Assembly (NCBI GenBank): GCA_947441205.1
Contig: CANETM010000006.1
Span: forward strand, 1 to 20,092
From: Bacteroidota bacterium
Lineage (GTDB): Bacteria; Bacteroidota; Bacteroidia; Chitinophagales; Chitinophagaceae
DNA length: 20,092 nucleotides
Reading direction: 5' to 3'
The translations under genes were made by a program, and so were the position numbers. Below, piece by piece: positions 8,312 to 16,400 of the stretch. The notes beneath the pieces were generated by a model that was not told the origin of the DNA, made no database searches, and saw only the letters and a program-made list of their open reading frames with translations. Every line of letters begins with the position of its first letter. Positions within the stretch are counted from its first letter, which is position 1.

Positions 8312-8361
8312 AAATATTTAAGTAGGTAAAATTAATATAGTTATGCTAATACTCAAAAAGA

Positions 8362-8387
8362 ATAAAGGCCCCAATCGGGGCCTTTAT
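8362..8387 (-). terminator. Rho-independent terminator of eno
   Basis: TAAAGGCCCC (8363-8372) and GGGGCCTTTA (8377-8386) form a perfect stem around the four-base loop AATC, extendable by one A-T pair. On the minus strand it is followed by TTCTTTTT. It lies 18 bases past the eno stop and before the ftsB-like gene, so it separates eno from the ftsB-nth pair. Confidence 0.85.
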
Positions 8388-8404
8388 ATATTAAATCAAT
8401 TTGA

Positions 8405-9700
8405 TTATTTATTACCAAACTTCAATTTCCCTTTTGTAGGGAATACGCCTGTTTCTCCTAATTGCTCTTCAATACGAATTAATTGATTGTATTTAGCCAT
8501 ACGGTCAGTTCGAGAAGCAGAACCTGTCTTAATTTGACCGCAATTTAATGCAACCGCTAAATCAGCAATGGTCGTATCTTCTGTTTCACCTGAACGGTGA
8601 GACATAATCGTGTTATAGCCATTATGTTGCGCTAAGCTTACCGCATTAATAGTTTCAGTTAAAGTACCAATTTGGTTTACTTTAACTAATAAACCATTTG
8701 CAATTTTCTTATCAATTCCAGTTTGTAAACGAGTTACATTGGTTACAAATAAATCATCACCAACCAATTGACACTTATCTCCAATAGTAGTTGTTAAGTT
8801 TTTCCAACCTGCCCAATCATCTTCAGCCATACCATCCTCGATGGAAACAATTGGATATTTCTTAACCCATGATTCCCAATATTTAACTAATTGATCAGAG
8901 CTCATTTCTTTGCCAGAACTCTTATGGAAAACATATTTCTTTTTCTTAGCATCCCATAATTCACTGTTTGCCGCATCCATAGCAATAGCAATTTGCGTTC
9001 CTGCTTTATATCCAGCAGCAGTGATTGCTTCTAAAACTGTTTCAATAGCTTCTTCGTTGCTTTGAATATTTGGAGCAAAACCACCTTCATCACCTACGTT
9101 TGTGCTATATCCTTTCTTTTTCAACGTACTTTTTAATTGGTGGAAAATTTCCACACCCCAACGTAAACCTTCGCTGAAGCTTGGTGCTCCAACTGGCATA
9201 ATCATGAACTCTTGAAAATCAATTTTATTATCTGCGTGTGCACCACCATTCAAAATATTCATCATTGGCATTGGTAATGTTCTTGCATTTGTACCACCAA
9301 TATATCGATATAAAGGCAAGCTTGCTTCTTCAGCAGCTGCTCTAGCAGCAGCCATTGAAACTGCTAAAATTGCATTTGCACCTAATTTAGCTTTATTTGG
9401 TGTACCGTCTAATTCAATCATTACTTGGTCGATAGCTGCTTGTGCAGTAACATCAAAACCAACAATGCTATTGGCAATTAAAGTGTTTACATTTTTTACT
9501 GCCTTTAAAACACCTTTACCTAAATATTTCTTTTTGTCGTTATCTTTTAATTCTACTGCTTCATGAACTCCTGTGCTAGCACCACTTGGCACTGCTGCTC
9601 GGCCCATAGCGCCTTCGTCTGTTAATACATCTACTTCAACAGTAGGATTTCCGCGGCTATCTAAAATTTGTCTTGCTTTTACTTCAACAATGTAACTCAT
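8405..9700 (-). CDS. eno: Enolase
   Basis: A complete 431-residue enolase, which interconverts 2-phosphoglycerate and phosphoenolpyruvate in glycolysis and gluconeogenesis. Catalytic E205 (GDEGGF) and K340 (LLVKVNQ) are present, as are the magnesium ligands D242 (MDAA), E288 (SIEDG) and D315 (GDDLF). Substrate residues in SHRSGETED (367-375) and K391 are also present. The loop S39-GASTG is intact. The ATG at 9698-9700 gives the usual MSYIVEVKAR-type N-terminus with SRGNPT at 15-20. A strong terminator follows. No clean TAnnTTTG element is seen upstream; TAAATTGC about 40 bases ahead is a weak candidate. gldA ends 63 bases upstream on the same strand. Confidence 0.98.
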   Translation of the reverse strand: MSYIVEVKARQILDSRGNPTVEVDVLTDEGAMGRAAVPSGASTGVHEAVELKDNDKKKYLGKGVLKAVKNVNTLIANSIVGFDVTAQAAIDQVMIELDGTPNKAKLGANAILAVSMAAARAAAEEASLPLYRYIGGTNARTLPMPMMNILNGGAHADNKIDFQEFMIMPVGAPSFSEGLRWGVEIFHQLKSTLKKKGYSTNVGDEGGFAPNIQSNEEAIETVLEAITAAGYKAGTQIAIAMDAANSELWDAKKKKYVFHKSSGKEMSSDQLVKYWESWVKKYPIVSIEDGMAEDDWAGWKNLTTTIGDKCQLVGDDLFVTNVTRLQTGIDKKIANGLLVKVNQIGTLTETINAVSLAQHNGYNTIMSHRSGETEDTTIADLAVALNCGQIKTGSASRTDRMAKYNQLIRIEEQLGETGVFPTKGKLKFGNK

Positions 9701-9763
9701 AGTTTTGTTATTTATTTTCTATTATTAATGTCTAATTGATACCGCAATTTACACCCATTTTTT

Positions 9764-10663
9764 TTAATGAGTAAGCAATTTGAAAATTTCTTCCAAACTG
9801 GTTTCTTGGGTTTGTAAGGCTTGGATATTCAGTCCTTTAGCTAATGCAAAATTGAGTAACTCTTTTTTTAACTTATTAATATCCTTCGATTTAATGACTA
9901 ACACATGTTTGTCTTGTTTATTAAAATCAAGTTCCTGGAAAAAGACGTCTGTTAAATAGGGTTCAATTTCTTCATCAAAAACAACTTTGACCGCTGGTTG
10001 TGTTGGTTTTAATAAATCATTTATTAAGGTATTGGCAACTAGCTTTGCCTTGTTTAAAACAAGCACACTTGAACATATAGCAGACACTTCTTGTAAAATA
10101 TGAGTTGAAAATAATACAATCGCATCCTTGCTTATACTTACAATAAGATTTCTAATTTCAACTAGTTGATTGGGATCTAAACCCGAGGTGGGTTCATCTA
10201 ATAAAACAAGAGCAGGTTTATGTATAATCGCAGCAGCAATACCAACTCTTTGTTTATACCCTTTTGAAAGAGCTCCAATTTTTTTATGTTGCATAGATTG
10301 CAATCCGGTTAACTCAATCAACTCCTCAATTCGATTTGCAGGATTAGTAATTTTATGAATAGATGTTAAGAATGAAAAATATTCTTTCACATACATTTCC
10401 TCGTACAAAGGATTGGATTCAGGTAAATAGCCCACTAATTTTTTAAAGGAAATGGGATCTTTTTGATTAGAAATTCCATTTAAAATCACCTCTCCTGCAT
10501 CGGGTGTCAAATAACCTGCAATCATTTTCAATGTCGTACTTTTCCCTGCACCATTAGGGCCTAAAAAACCTACAACCGAACCTTTATCAATGGTAAACGA
10601 CAAATCAGCAACCGCAATTTGCGCATCATAACTTTTTGAAAGGCCTTGAATAATTAATGACAT
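9764..10663 (-). CDS. gldA: GldA-type ABC transporter ATP-binding protein
   Basis: A 299-residue ABC ATPase with Walker A GPNGAGKS (35-42), the GldA-like segment YLPESNPLYEEMYVKEY, ABC signature LSKGYKQ (132-138), Walker B ALVLLDEP (151-158) and the switch histidine in STHILQE (H188). The text around LPESNPLY and GLDPNQLVEIRN closely matches GldA of gliding Flavobacterium, which works with the membrane subunits GldF and GldG. GldA homologues are also common in non-gliding Bacteroidota, so a role in motility is not implied. Only cytosolic ATPase features are seen, and no permease is adjacent. I chose the ATG at 10661-10663 over the TTG two codons upstream. It follows the small two-helix gene by 37 bases on the same strand. 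Confidence 0.85.
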   Translation of the reverse strand: MSLIIQGLSKSYDAQIAVADLSFTIDKGSVVGFLGPNGAGKSTTLKMIAGYLTPDAGEVILNGISNQKDPISFKKLVGYLPESNPLYEEMYVKEYFSFLTSIHKITNPANRIEELIELTGLQSMQHKKIGALSKGYKQRVGIAAAIIHKPALVLLDEPTSGLDPNQLVEIRNLIVSISKDAIVLFSTHILQEVSAICSSVLVLNKAKLVANTLINDLLKPTQPAVKVVFDEEIEPYLTDVFFQELDFNKQDKHVLVIKSKDINKLKKELLNFALAKGLNIQALQTQETSLEEIFKLLTH

Positions 10664-10700
10664 ATTCAAAAATACTTAACAAATACTAAATATTCGTTAA

Positions 10701-10955
10701 CTAGTTATTAATCTCTTCGGATGTTGAAGGCAAATGCGCATATTCATTGGTGGCTGCATACTTGCCAAACAAGAAAAATCCAACACAAATGGGTATGAAT
10801 ATTATTAAAATGATGGACCATTGTAAAATCACATTTGCCCTTGTCGATTCGCCAGCTGCCTGTATTTTAATATTAGCTTGATAAACTAAAAAACAAATGA
10901 TGGCGGGTGCTAAAAGCATCCAAACAAATCCTAATAATTTTTTTAAAGTATTCAT
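10701..10955 (-). CDS. Small two-helix inner-membrane protein
   Basis: An 84-residue protein with two predicted membrane helices (about 8-26, FVWMLLAPAIICFLVYQ; and 46-67, WSIILIIFIPICVGFFLFG) joined by a short polar loop, with a hydrophilic tail. It resembles small Bacteroidota membrane proteins of unknown function that accompany MFS transporters (possibly DUF6814; this is from memory and should be checked). The ATG lies 14 bases beyond the MFS stop, so the two genes are almost certainly cotranscribed. By analogy with YjcH next to the acetate permease ActP in E. coli, it might be an accessory subunit of the transporter. That is inference from context, since there is no sequence similarity to YjcH that I can see. 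Confidence 0.75.
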   Translation of the reverse strand: MNTLKKLLGFVWMLLAPAIICFLVYQANIKIQAAGESTRANVILQWSIILIIFIPICVGFFLFGKYAATNEYAHLPSTSEEINN

Positions 10956-10969
10956 AATTTATGATTTAA

Positions 10970-12598
10970 TTAATCCATAACATTTTTATCGACCTTATTG
11001 GATAAATATACAAGTCCAATAACAAAACAAACCGCAGCAACACCAATTGGATACCATAATCCCGCCAATGAATCACCCGAAGGATTTGAACTTGTTTTTG
11101 TGAACTCAACAATTAAGGTGCCCAAAAAAGGAACCAACCCACCAAATACACCATTACCAATATGGTAAGGAAGTGACATGGACGTATACCTGATTTTGGT
11201 AGGGAACATTTCCACTAAGAAAGCCGCAATAGGTCCATAAACCATAGTCACATATACAATTTGAATAAAAATGAGCCAAATAATATCCCAAGTAGCGGAC
11301 TTGCCCATTGTTTTTTCAATCACAATATTTGATTTAGGCGATTTATATTTTATGAGTGTAGGATTAATTAAATTAATGGGACGATCCACGCCAAATTCAT
11401 TAAATCCAATAAGTGTATCGGTAATGGTGTATTTAAAATTAGAACCATCTAAATAGGCAGTATCAATAACTTGTCGAATATACATTTTATGTCTATCCTT
11501 TGCATCTACCAAAGGCATTAAGGGACCCGCTTTGGTAATTCTATAGTCAACAATTTGTGTTCGATTACTTGCCGATGTAATTGCAATAAACTCTTTATAT
11601 ATAGGACGATATGTTAGTATAGCCAATAACATGCCCAATAGCATAATCCATTTTCTTCCTATTTTATCACTTAGCCACCCAAATAAAACAAAACAAGGTG
11701 TTGCCATTAATATCGCCACCAACATAATATTTCTGGATTGCACGAAATCAATTTTACAAACTGTCTCTATAAAACTTTGCGCATAAAATTGACCCGTATA
11801 CCAAACAACGCCCTGCCCCATCACTGCACCAAACAAGGCCAATAAAACCATTTTGAAATTTGCTTTATTTCCAAAGCTTTCCTTAAGCGGGTTGGTTGAT
11901 GTTTTACCTTCAGATTTTAATTTTGAAAACATAGGAGACTCGCTCATACGCATTCTAATTAAAACCGATACGCCAACTAATATAATTGAAATCCAAAATG
12001 GATATCTCCATCCACCCCATTCTGCACTAAAATTTTCGACTCCTTGATTTGAACGAATTAATATGATGACACCTAAAGCTAAAAATAAACCAAGTGTAGC
12101 CGTTGTCTGAATCCATGAAGTCCAAAATCCTCTTTGACCAACAGGTGCATGCTCAGCAACATAGGTTGCTGCACCACCGTATTCTCCTCCTAATGCCAAT
12201 CCTTGTAATAATCTTAATATAAGTACAATTATAGGCGCTGCCCAACCAATAGTAGCATAACCCGGAACAAGACCAATCGCAAATGTAGAACCACCCATTA
12301 TGACTAAAGTCAGTAAAAAAGTATGTTTGCGTCCAATTAAATCCCCCAATCGACCAAAAACCAAGGCTCCAAATGGTCTTACAATAAAGCCTGCTGCAAA
12401 AATAGCCAATGTGCTTAAAAGTGCTGCTGTACCTGCTTCGGCTGGGAAAAACTGTTTAGACAATATAGTGGCCAACATCCCAAAAATATAAAAATCATAC
12501 CATTCAATAAGTGTTCCCACAGAGGAAGCCCCGATGACAAACGCAATACTACTTTGTTTTTTTTCTGCATTCATAGCGATCGTTTTTCCAGTTATCAT
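10970..12598 (-). CDS. MFS transporter, metabolite:proton symporter (MHS/ProP-like)
   Basis: A 542-residue transporter with 12 expected helices. Family marks are GTLIEWYDFYIFG (28-40), RPFGALVFGRLGDLIGRK (74-91), and LRLLQGLALGGEYGGAATYVAEH (128-150). A second motif, GWLSDKIGRK (307-316), sits between helices 8 and 9. This is the metabolite:H+ symporter branch that moves carboxylates, betaines or similar solutes. An extra segment of about 95 residues (341-435), probably periplasmic, lies between helices 9 and 10; similar long members are known. ATG at 12598 is used here, but the ATG at 12574 (MNAEKKQ) is equally likely as the start. Divergent from acs across about 60 bases, which hints at a carboxylate substrate such as acetate; this is unproven. 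Confidence 0.87.
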   Translation of the reverse strand: MITGKTIAMNAEKKQSSIAFVIGASSVGTLIEWYDFYIFGMLATILSKQFFPAEAGTAALLSTLAIFAAGFIVRPFGALVFGRLGDLIGRKHTFLLTLVIMGGSTFAIGLVPGYATIGWAAPIIVLILRLLQGLALGGEYGGAATYVAEHAPVGQRGFWTSWIQTTATLGLFLALGVIILIRSNQGVENFSAEWGGWRYPFWISIILVGVSVLIRMRMSESPMFSKLKSEGKTSTNPLKESFGNKANFKMVLLALFGAVMGQGVVWYTGQFYAQSFIETVCKIDFVQSRNIMLVAILMATPCFVLFGWLSDKIGRKWIMLLGMLLAILTYRPIYKEFIAITSASNRTQIVDYRITKAGPLMPLVDAKDRHKMYIRQVIDTAYLDGSNFKYTITDTLIGFNEFGVDRPINLINPTLIKYKSPKSNIVIEKTMGKSATWDIIWLIFIQIVYVTMVYGPIAAFLVEMFPTKIRYTSMSLPYHIGNGVFGGLVPFLGTLIVEFTKTSSNPSGDSLAGLWYPIGVAAVCFVIGLVYLSNKVDKNVMD

Positions 12599-12627
12599 TC
12601 AAGTTAAATATTTATAGGTAAAAAATG

Positions 12628-12635
12628 TAAATTTG
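12628..12635 (+). promoter_or_regulatory. Candidate -7 element of acs
   Basis: TAAATTTG is a perfect TAnnTTTG element, 25 bases before the acs ATG at 12661. No convincing TTTG is seen at the -33 position. It lies in the short divergent region shared with the MFS transporter gene. Confidence 0.42.
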
Positions 12636-12660
12636 ATACATCTATTTATAACGATTGCAT

Positions 12661-14598
12661 ATGAGCTACCCTTATCAAATTAAAAGTCTCGAACAATATC
12701 ATGAGGCATACAAAAAAAGTATTGATACTCCCGAGTTATTTTGGAATGAAATTGCTGAAACATTTACTTGGCAAAAAAAATGGGACACCACTTTAAATTG
12801 GAATTTTAAGGAACCCAAAGTAACATGGTTCAAAGGTGGTAAATTAAATATTACAGAAAATTGCTTGGATAGACATTTAGAAAAAAATGGAGACACACCA
12901 GCCCTAATTTGGGAGCCAAATGATCCGGAGGAACATCATCGAATAATTACTTACAAACAATTGCATTTAAAAGTTTGTCAATTTGCACAAGTACTCTTAA
13001 ATAATGGGGTGCAAAAAGGAGATCGTGTTTGTATTTACATGGGCATGATACCAGAGTTGGCCATTGCGGTATTAGCGTGTGCCCGAATTGGTGCTATTCA
13101 CAGCGTTATTTTTGGTGGCTTCTCAGCACAAAGTATTGCCGACCGTTTGGAAGATGCAAAAGCTGAATTTATAATTACTTGTGATGGCGCCTATCGCGGT
13201 GCAAAAGACATCCCCTTAAAATCAGTAATTGATGATGCATTGATTGGTAATAAAACAATTAAGCGCGTGATTGTATGTACAAGAACCAGAACCGCGGTAT
13301 CCATGTTAAAAGGGCGAGATGTTTGGTGGGAAGATGAAATTAAAAAAGTGGAGACACAGGCATTGCCATTAGTAGCGCCGGTTGAAATGGATGCCGAGGA
13401 TCCATTATTTATTTTATATACTTCGGGATCAACAGGTAAACCAAAAGGAGTAGTGCATAGTGTTGCTGGATATATGGTATACACTACCTATACATTTGTG
13501 AATGTATTCCAATATCAACCAAATTATATTTTCTTTTGCACAGCTGACGTAGGATGGATTACAGGACATAGCTATATTGTATACGGCCCATTAAGCGCAG
13601 GTGGAACTTCATTAATGTTTGAAGGCATTCCTACTTTTCCTGATGCTGGACGTTTTTGGGATATAATCGACAAGTTTAAAGTCAATATTTTATACACTGC
13701 ACCTACTGCCATTCGTTCCTTAATGGGATTTGGATTGGGGCCAGTTAAAAATCACGACTTAAGTAGTTTAAAAGTTTTAGGAACAGTTGGCGAACCCATT
13801 AATGAAGAAGCATGGCATTGGTATGATGAAAACATTGGAAAGAAAAAATGTCCCATTGTAGATACTTGGTGGCAAACAGAAACAGGCGGTGTTATGATTT
13901 CAAATATGGCAGGAATTACACCAGGAAAACCAGGCTGGGCAACATATCCAATGCCAGGTGTGAAAGCAATATTAGTAGACGACAAGGGAAATGAAATCAC
14001 AGAAAAAGTAGATGGATTATATCGCGGTAATTTATGTATCACACAACCATGGCCTGCAATTTTAAGAACAACTTACGGAGATCATGAAAGATGTCGGACT
14101 AATTATTTTGCAACCTATGATAATTTATATTTTACAGGAGACGGTGCATTAAGAAATGAAGAAGGACAATTTAGAATCACGGGTCGTGTGGACGATGTAT
14201 TAAATGTAAGTGGTCACCGTATTGGAACTGCCGAAGTGGAAAACGCTATTAACATGCACGCAGGTGTAGTTGAAAGCGCTGTTGTTGGATATCCACATGA
14301 TATTAAAGGACAAGGTATATATGCTTATGTGATTTATAAAGGGTCTCATGGCCAAGACACACATGGCACTAGTGACTTAGTGAGAAAAGATATTTTACAA
14401 ACCGTAACCCGCATTATTGGCCCCATCGCTAAGCCCGATAAAATTCAATTTGTTTCAGGCTTACCAAAAACACGTTCTGGAAAAATCATGCGTCGTATAC
14501 TTCGCAAAGTAGCGGAGGGTGAAACCAGTAACCTTGGCGATACCTCTACTTTATTGGATCCAGGTGTGGTGGATGAAATAGTAAAAGGAATGTTATAA
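12661..14598 (+). CDS. acs: Acetyl-CoA synthetase (AMP-forming)
   Basis: A 645-residue adenylate-forming enzyme that converts acetate, ATP and CoA to acetyl-CoA, AMP and pyrophosphate. The P-loop-like motif YTSGSTGKPKG (253-263), ADVGWITGHSYIVYGPL (295-311), DTWWQTETGG, and the hinge/C-terminal segment with VLNVSGHRIGTAE are all present. K608 in SGKIMRR is the catalytic lysine, which in other bacteria is inhibited by acetylation. The WWQTETGG segment and length support acetate over longer acids. The ATG at 12661 follows an in-frame TTG at 12655, and I prefer the ATG. The gene is divergent from the MFS transporter. No clear terminator follows, and the 220-bp gap to the convergent POT gene holds a long inverted repeat. 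Confidence 0.96.
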   Translation: MSYPYQIKSLEQYHEAYKKSIDTPELFWNEIAETFTWQKKWDTTLNWNFKEPKVTWFKGGKLNITENCLDRHLEKNGDTPALIWEPNDPEEHHRIITYKQLHLKVCQFAQVLLNNGVQKGDRVCIYMGMIPELAIAVLACARIGAIHSVIFGGFSAQSIADRLEDAKAEFIITCDGAYRGAKDIPLKSVIDDALIGNKTIKRVIVCTRTRTAVSMLKGRDVWWEDEIKKVETQALPLVAPVEMDAEDPLFILYTSGSTGKPKGVVHSVAGYMVYTTYTFVNVFQYQPNYIFFCTADVGWITGHSYIVYGPLSAGGTSLMFEGIPTFPDAGRFWDIIDKFKVNILYTAPTAIRSLMGFGLGPVKNHDLSSLKVLGTVGEPINEEAWHWYDENIGKKKCPIVDTWWQTETGGVMISNMAGITPGKPGWATYPMPGVKAILVDDKGNEITEKVDGLYRGNLCITQPWPAILRTTYGDHERCRTNYFATYDNLYFTGDGALRNEEGQFRITGRVDDVLNVSGHRIGTAEVENAINMHAGVVESAVVGYPHDIKGQGIYAYVIYKGSHGQDTHGTSDLVRKDILQTVTRIIGPIAKPDKIQFVSGLPKTRSGKIMRRILRKVAEGETSNLGDTSTLLDPGVVDEIVKGML

Positions 14599-14644
14599 GT
14601 ATTGCTTTTTTTGCAATGCATTTATTAGCAATAAATTCAAAACA

Positions 14645-14802
14645 ATTGGCATATCATTCCGTAACGAACTTTCGAGCACAGCGTAACTAATAATAAAATA
14701 GCTGAGCCAAGCTAATTGATGCCATTATGGGGTTTAATACTATTTACCTTATTGAAATGTACAGCGCATGCGAGCGGGTCGTCAAGGAATGAAGTTGCCA
14801 AT
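14645..14802. repeat. 158-bp inverted-repeat-bounded intergenic element
   Basis: Most of the 220-bp gap between convergent acs and POT genes is bounded by an imperfect inverted repeat. ATTGGCA (14645-14651) pairs with TGCCAAT (14796-14802), and TCATTCC (14654-14660) pairs with GGAATGA (14786-14792). Weaker pairing extends inwards to about 14669 and 14777. The flanks are G+C-rich against the region, notably 14761-14810 with the palindrome CGCATGCG (14765-14772), and the centre is A+T-rich with a small hairpin (14699-14714). No ORF is evident. It could be a dispersed extragenic repeat, a decayed mobile remnant, a structured RNA or a two-way terminator; sequence alone does not decide. Confidence 0.6.
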
Positions 14803-14818
14803 GCGAAGCAAAAAAAAA

Positions 14819-16321
14819 CTAATTCTCCATTAAATTCTTAAGCTTACTTGACAAGAAGAATAAAATAATGGACGCAATACCTGCCATGAAAACAAAGAAC
14901 ATAAAAAACTCATTAAGGTTACTAATTTGATAGCCTGCGAAAGAAGTTATTTTTCCGTTCTCTGGATACAATGCACTAAACACACCCGCTAATTTATTAG
15001 CAAAAGCATTTGCGGTGAACCAAACGGCCATTAATAAAGAAGCAAATTTTATGGGTGCTAATTTATTAAATAATGAAAGCCCAATGGGTGACAAACAAAG
15101 CTCTCCAAAAGTATGCATCATATACATTCCAATTAACCAAATCATACTTACTTTAACACCAGCCCCTACTCCATTAACACCGGTTGCAATCCATAAATAT
15201 CCAAGTGCTAATAGCATTAAACCCATTGCCATTTTAAAAGGCGAAGAGGGCTCTTTATTCATTTTACCTAATTTAATCCAAATCCATGCTACCAAAGGCG
15301 CTAAGGTTACGACAAAAATAGAATTAAGAGATTGAAAAAAGCTTGTAGGTACTTCGAAAAATCCTAAATCTCTTTGTGTATTTTCTTCTGCAAAATACGT
15401 AAGTGATGCTCCTGCTTGTTCAAATGCGCTCCAAAAAAAGATAACGAAAAAAGAAACGGTAAATAATACGGCTACTTTTTTCTTTTCAATAATATTCAAA
15501 GTTTTATCAGAAAAAATAATAAAAGAAATTAAAGAAATACACCCAACCAATAGCCATAAAAAATAGCTTACTATTTTAATATCCACATATACCATTGCAA
15601 TGGTTAATAGACTAAGTAAAAATAAAAATCCTGCCATTACAGGTATCTTTTGAAAAAAAGCAGGTGCGTCTTTTGGAGCTTGGCCAATGGCTTGTCCTTC
15701 TGCATCTACTAAGTATTTTTTTTGGAATAATATTTGTGTAATCACACTTAATATCATGGCAACACCGCCCGCGAGAAATGCCCATTTAAAATCACCACTA
15801 ACGCCTGTGTCTCCAAAAGCGCCACAAACAATAGGACCTAATGCGCCACCCGTATTTATTCCCATATAAAAAATGGTATAAGCGGCATCAATTTTTGAAT
15901 CCCCTTTTTGATACAATTGCCCAACCATACTCGAGATATTGGGTTTGAAAAATCCATTGCCTGCAATCATAAATCCTAAACCGGTATAAAATAATGGCAT
16001 TGCAATAGCTGGATTTTCATAAAAATGACCACAAAAAAACAAAACAAGTTCACCAATTGCCATTACTAATCCTCCTGCAATAATGGAACGGTTATTACCC
16101 CAATATCTATCTGCAATATATCCACCTAATAAAGGCGTTAAATAAATTAAACCTGTATAACTGCCATAAACCTGAGAAGCAAAAACTTTATCAAAAAGCA
16201 ACGCTTTAGTCAAAAATAACACCAAAATAGCACGCATGCCATAATAGTTGAATCGCTCCCACATTTCGGTTGCAAACAAAACATATAAACCTTTTGGATG
16301 CTTCTGCACTGTTGTTGACAT
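14819..16321 (-). CDS. POT-family proton-dependent oligopeptide transporter
   Basis: A 500-residue inner-membrane transporter of the POT/PTR2 family that imports di- and tripeptides with protons. The helix-1 motif ExxERFxYYG is intact as E19, E22, R23, F24 and YYG (26-28). The signatures GGYIADRYWG (66-75), GNGFFKPNISSMVGQLY (121-137) and FYMGINTGG (151-159) are also present, along with about 14 hydrophobic segments and a late FGELCLSPIGLS stretch. I chose the ATG at 16321 (MSTTVQKHPKGLY) over an upstream TTG at 16348 because family members begin about here. The stop is directly followed by nine T on the minus strand, then the inverted-repeat element. It is divergent from purD. Together with the exported dipeptidase it suggests peptide use, but no operon links them. 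Confidence 0.94.
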   Translation of the reverse strand: MSTTVQKHPKGLYVLFATEMWERFNYYGMRAILVLFLTKALLFDKVFASQVYGSYTGLIYLTPLLGGYIADRYWGNNRSIIAGGLVMAIGELVLFFCGHFYENPAIAMPLFYTGLGFMIAGNGFFKPNISSMVGQLYQKGDSKIDAAYTIFYMGINTGGALGPIVCGAFGDTGVSGDFKWAFLAGGVAMILSVITQILFQKKYLVDAEGQAIGQAPKDAPAFFQKIPVMAGFLFLLSLLTIAMVYVDIKIVSYFLWLLVGCISLISFIIFSDKTLNIIEKKKVAVLFTVSFFVIFFWSAFEQAGASLTYFAEENTQRDLGFFEVPTSFFQSLNSIFVVTLAPLVAWIWIKLGKMNKEPSSPFKMAMGLMLLALGYLWIATGVNGVGAGVKVSMIWLIGMYMMHTFGELCLSPIGLSLFNKLAPIKFASLLMAVWFTANAFANKLAGVFSALYPENGKITSFAGYQISNLNEFFMFFVFMAGIASIILFFLSSKLKNLMEN

Positions 16322-16374
16322 AATCAATTGTTTATTTAATTGACTCAAATTAATAAAATCCCTTCAATAATTTT

Positions 16375-16382
16375 TACTTTCG
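16375..16382 (+). promoter_or_regulatory. Candidate -7 element of purD
   Basis: TACTTTCG matches seven of eight positions of TAnnTTTG and lies 18 bases before the purD ATG. No exact TTTG is seen at the -33 distance. Weak to moderate support. Confidence 0.33.
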
Positions 16383-16400
16383 TGTTGCAAAACAATATAT

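Noticed and set aside
8309..8316. TATTTTTG on the minus strand as a promoter for the ftsB-like gene
   Set aside because: It overlaps the TTG start codon and would place transcription start inside the gene, after both candidate start codons.
10667..10674. TATTTTTG just before gldA as a promoter
   Set aside because: It ends four bases from the ATG, so the transcript would be essentially leaderless. No -33 TTTG is at a proper distance, and the gene follows its neighbour closely on the same strand.
10698..10707. Perfect palindrome TAACTAGTTA at the end of the 84-residue gene
   Set aside because: Only ten bases, A+T-rich, overlapping the stop codon and isolated; chance is sufficient.
14601..14617. 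ATTGC / GCAAT hairpin just after acs as a terminator
   Set aside because: Only five base pairs around an all-T loop, with no T-run after the stem.
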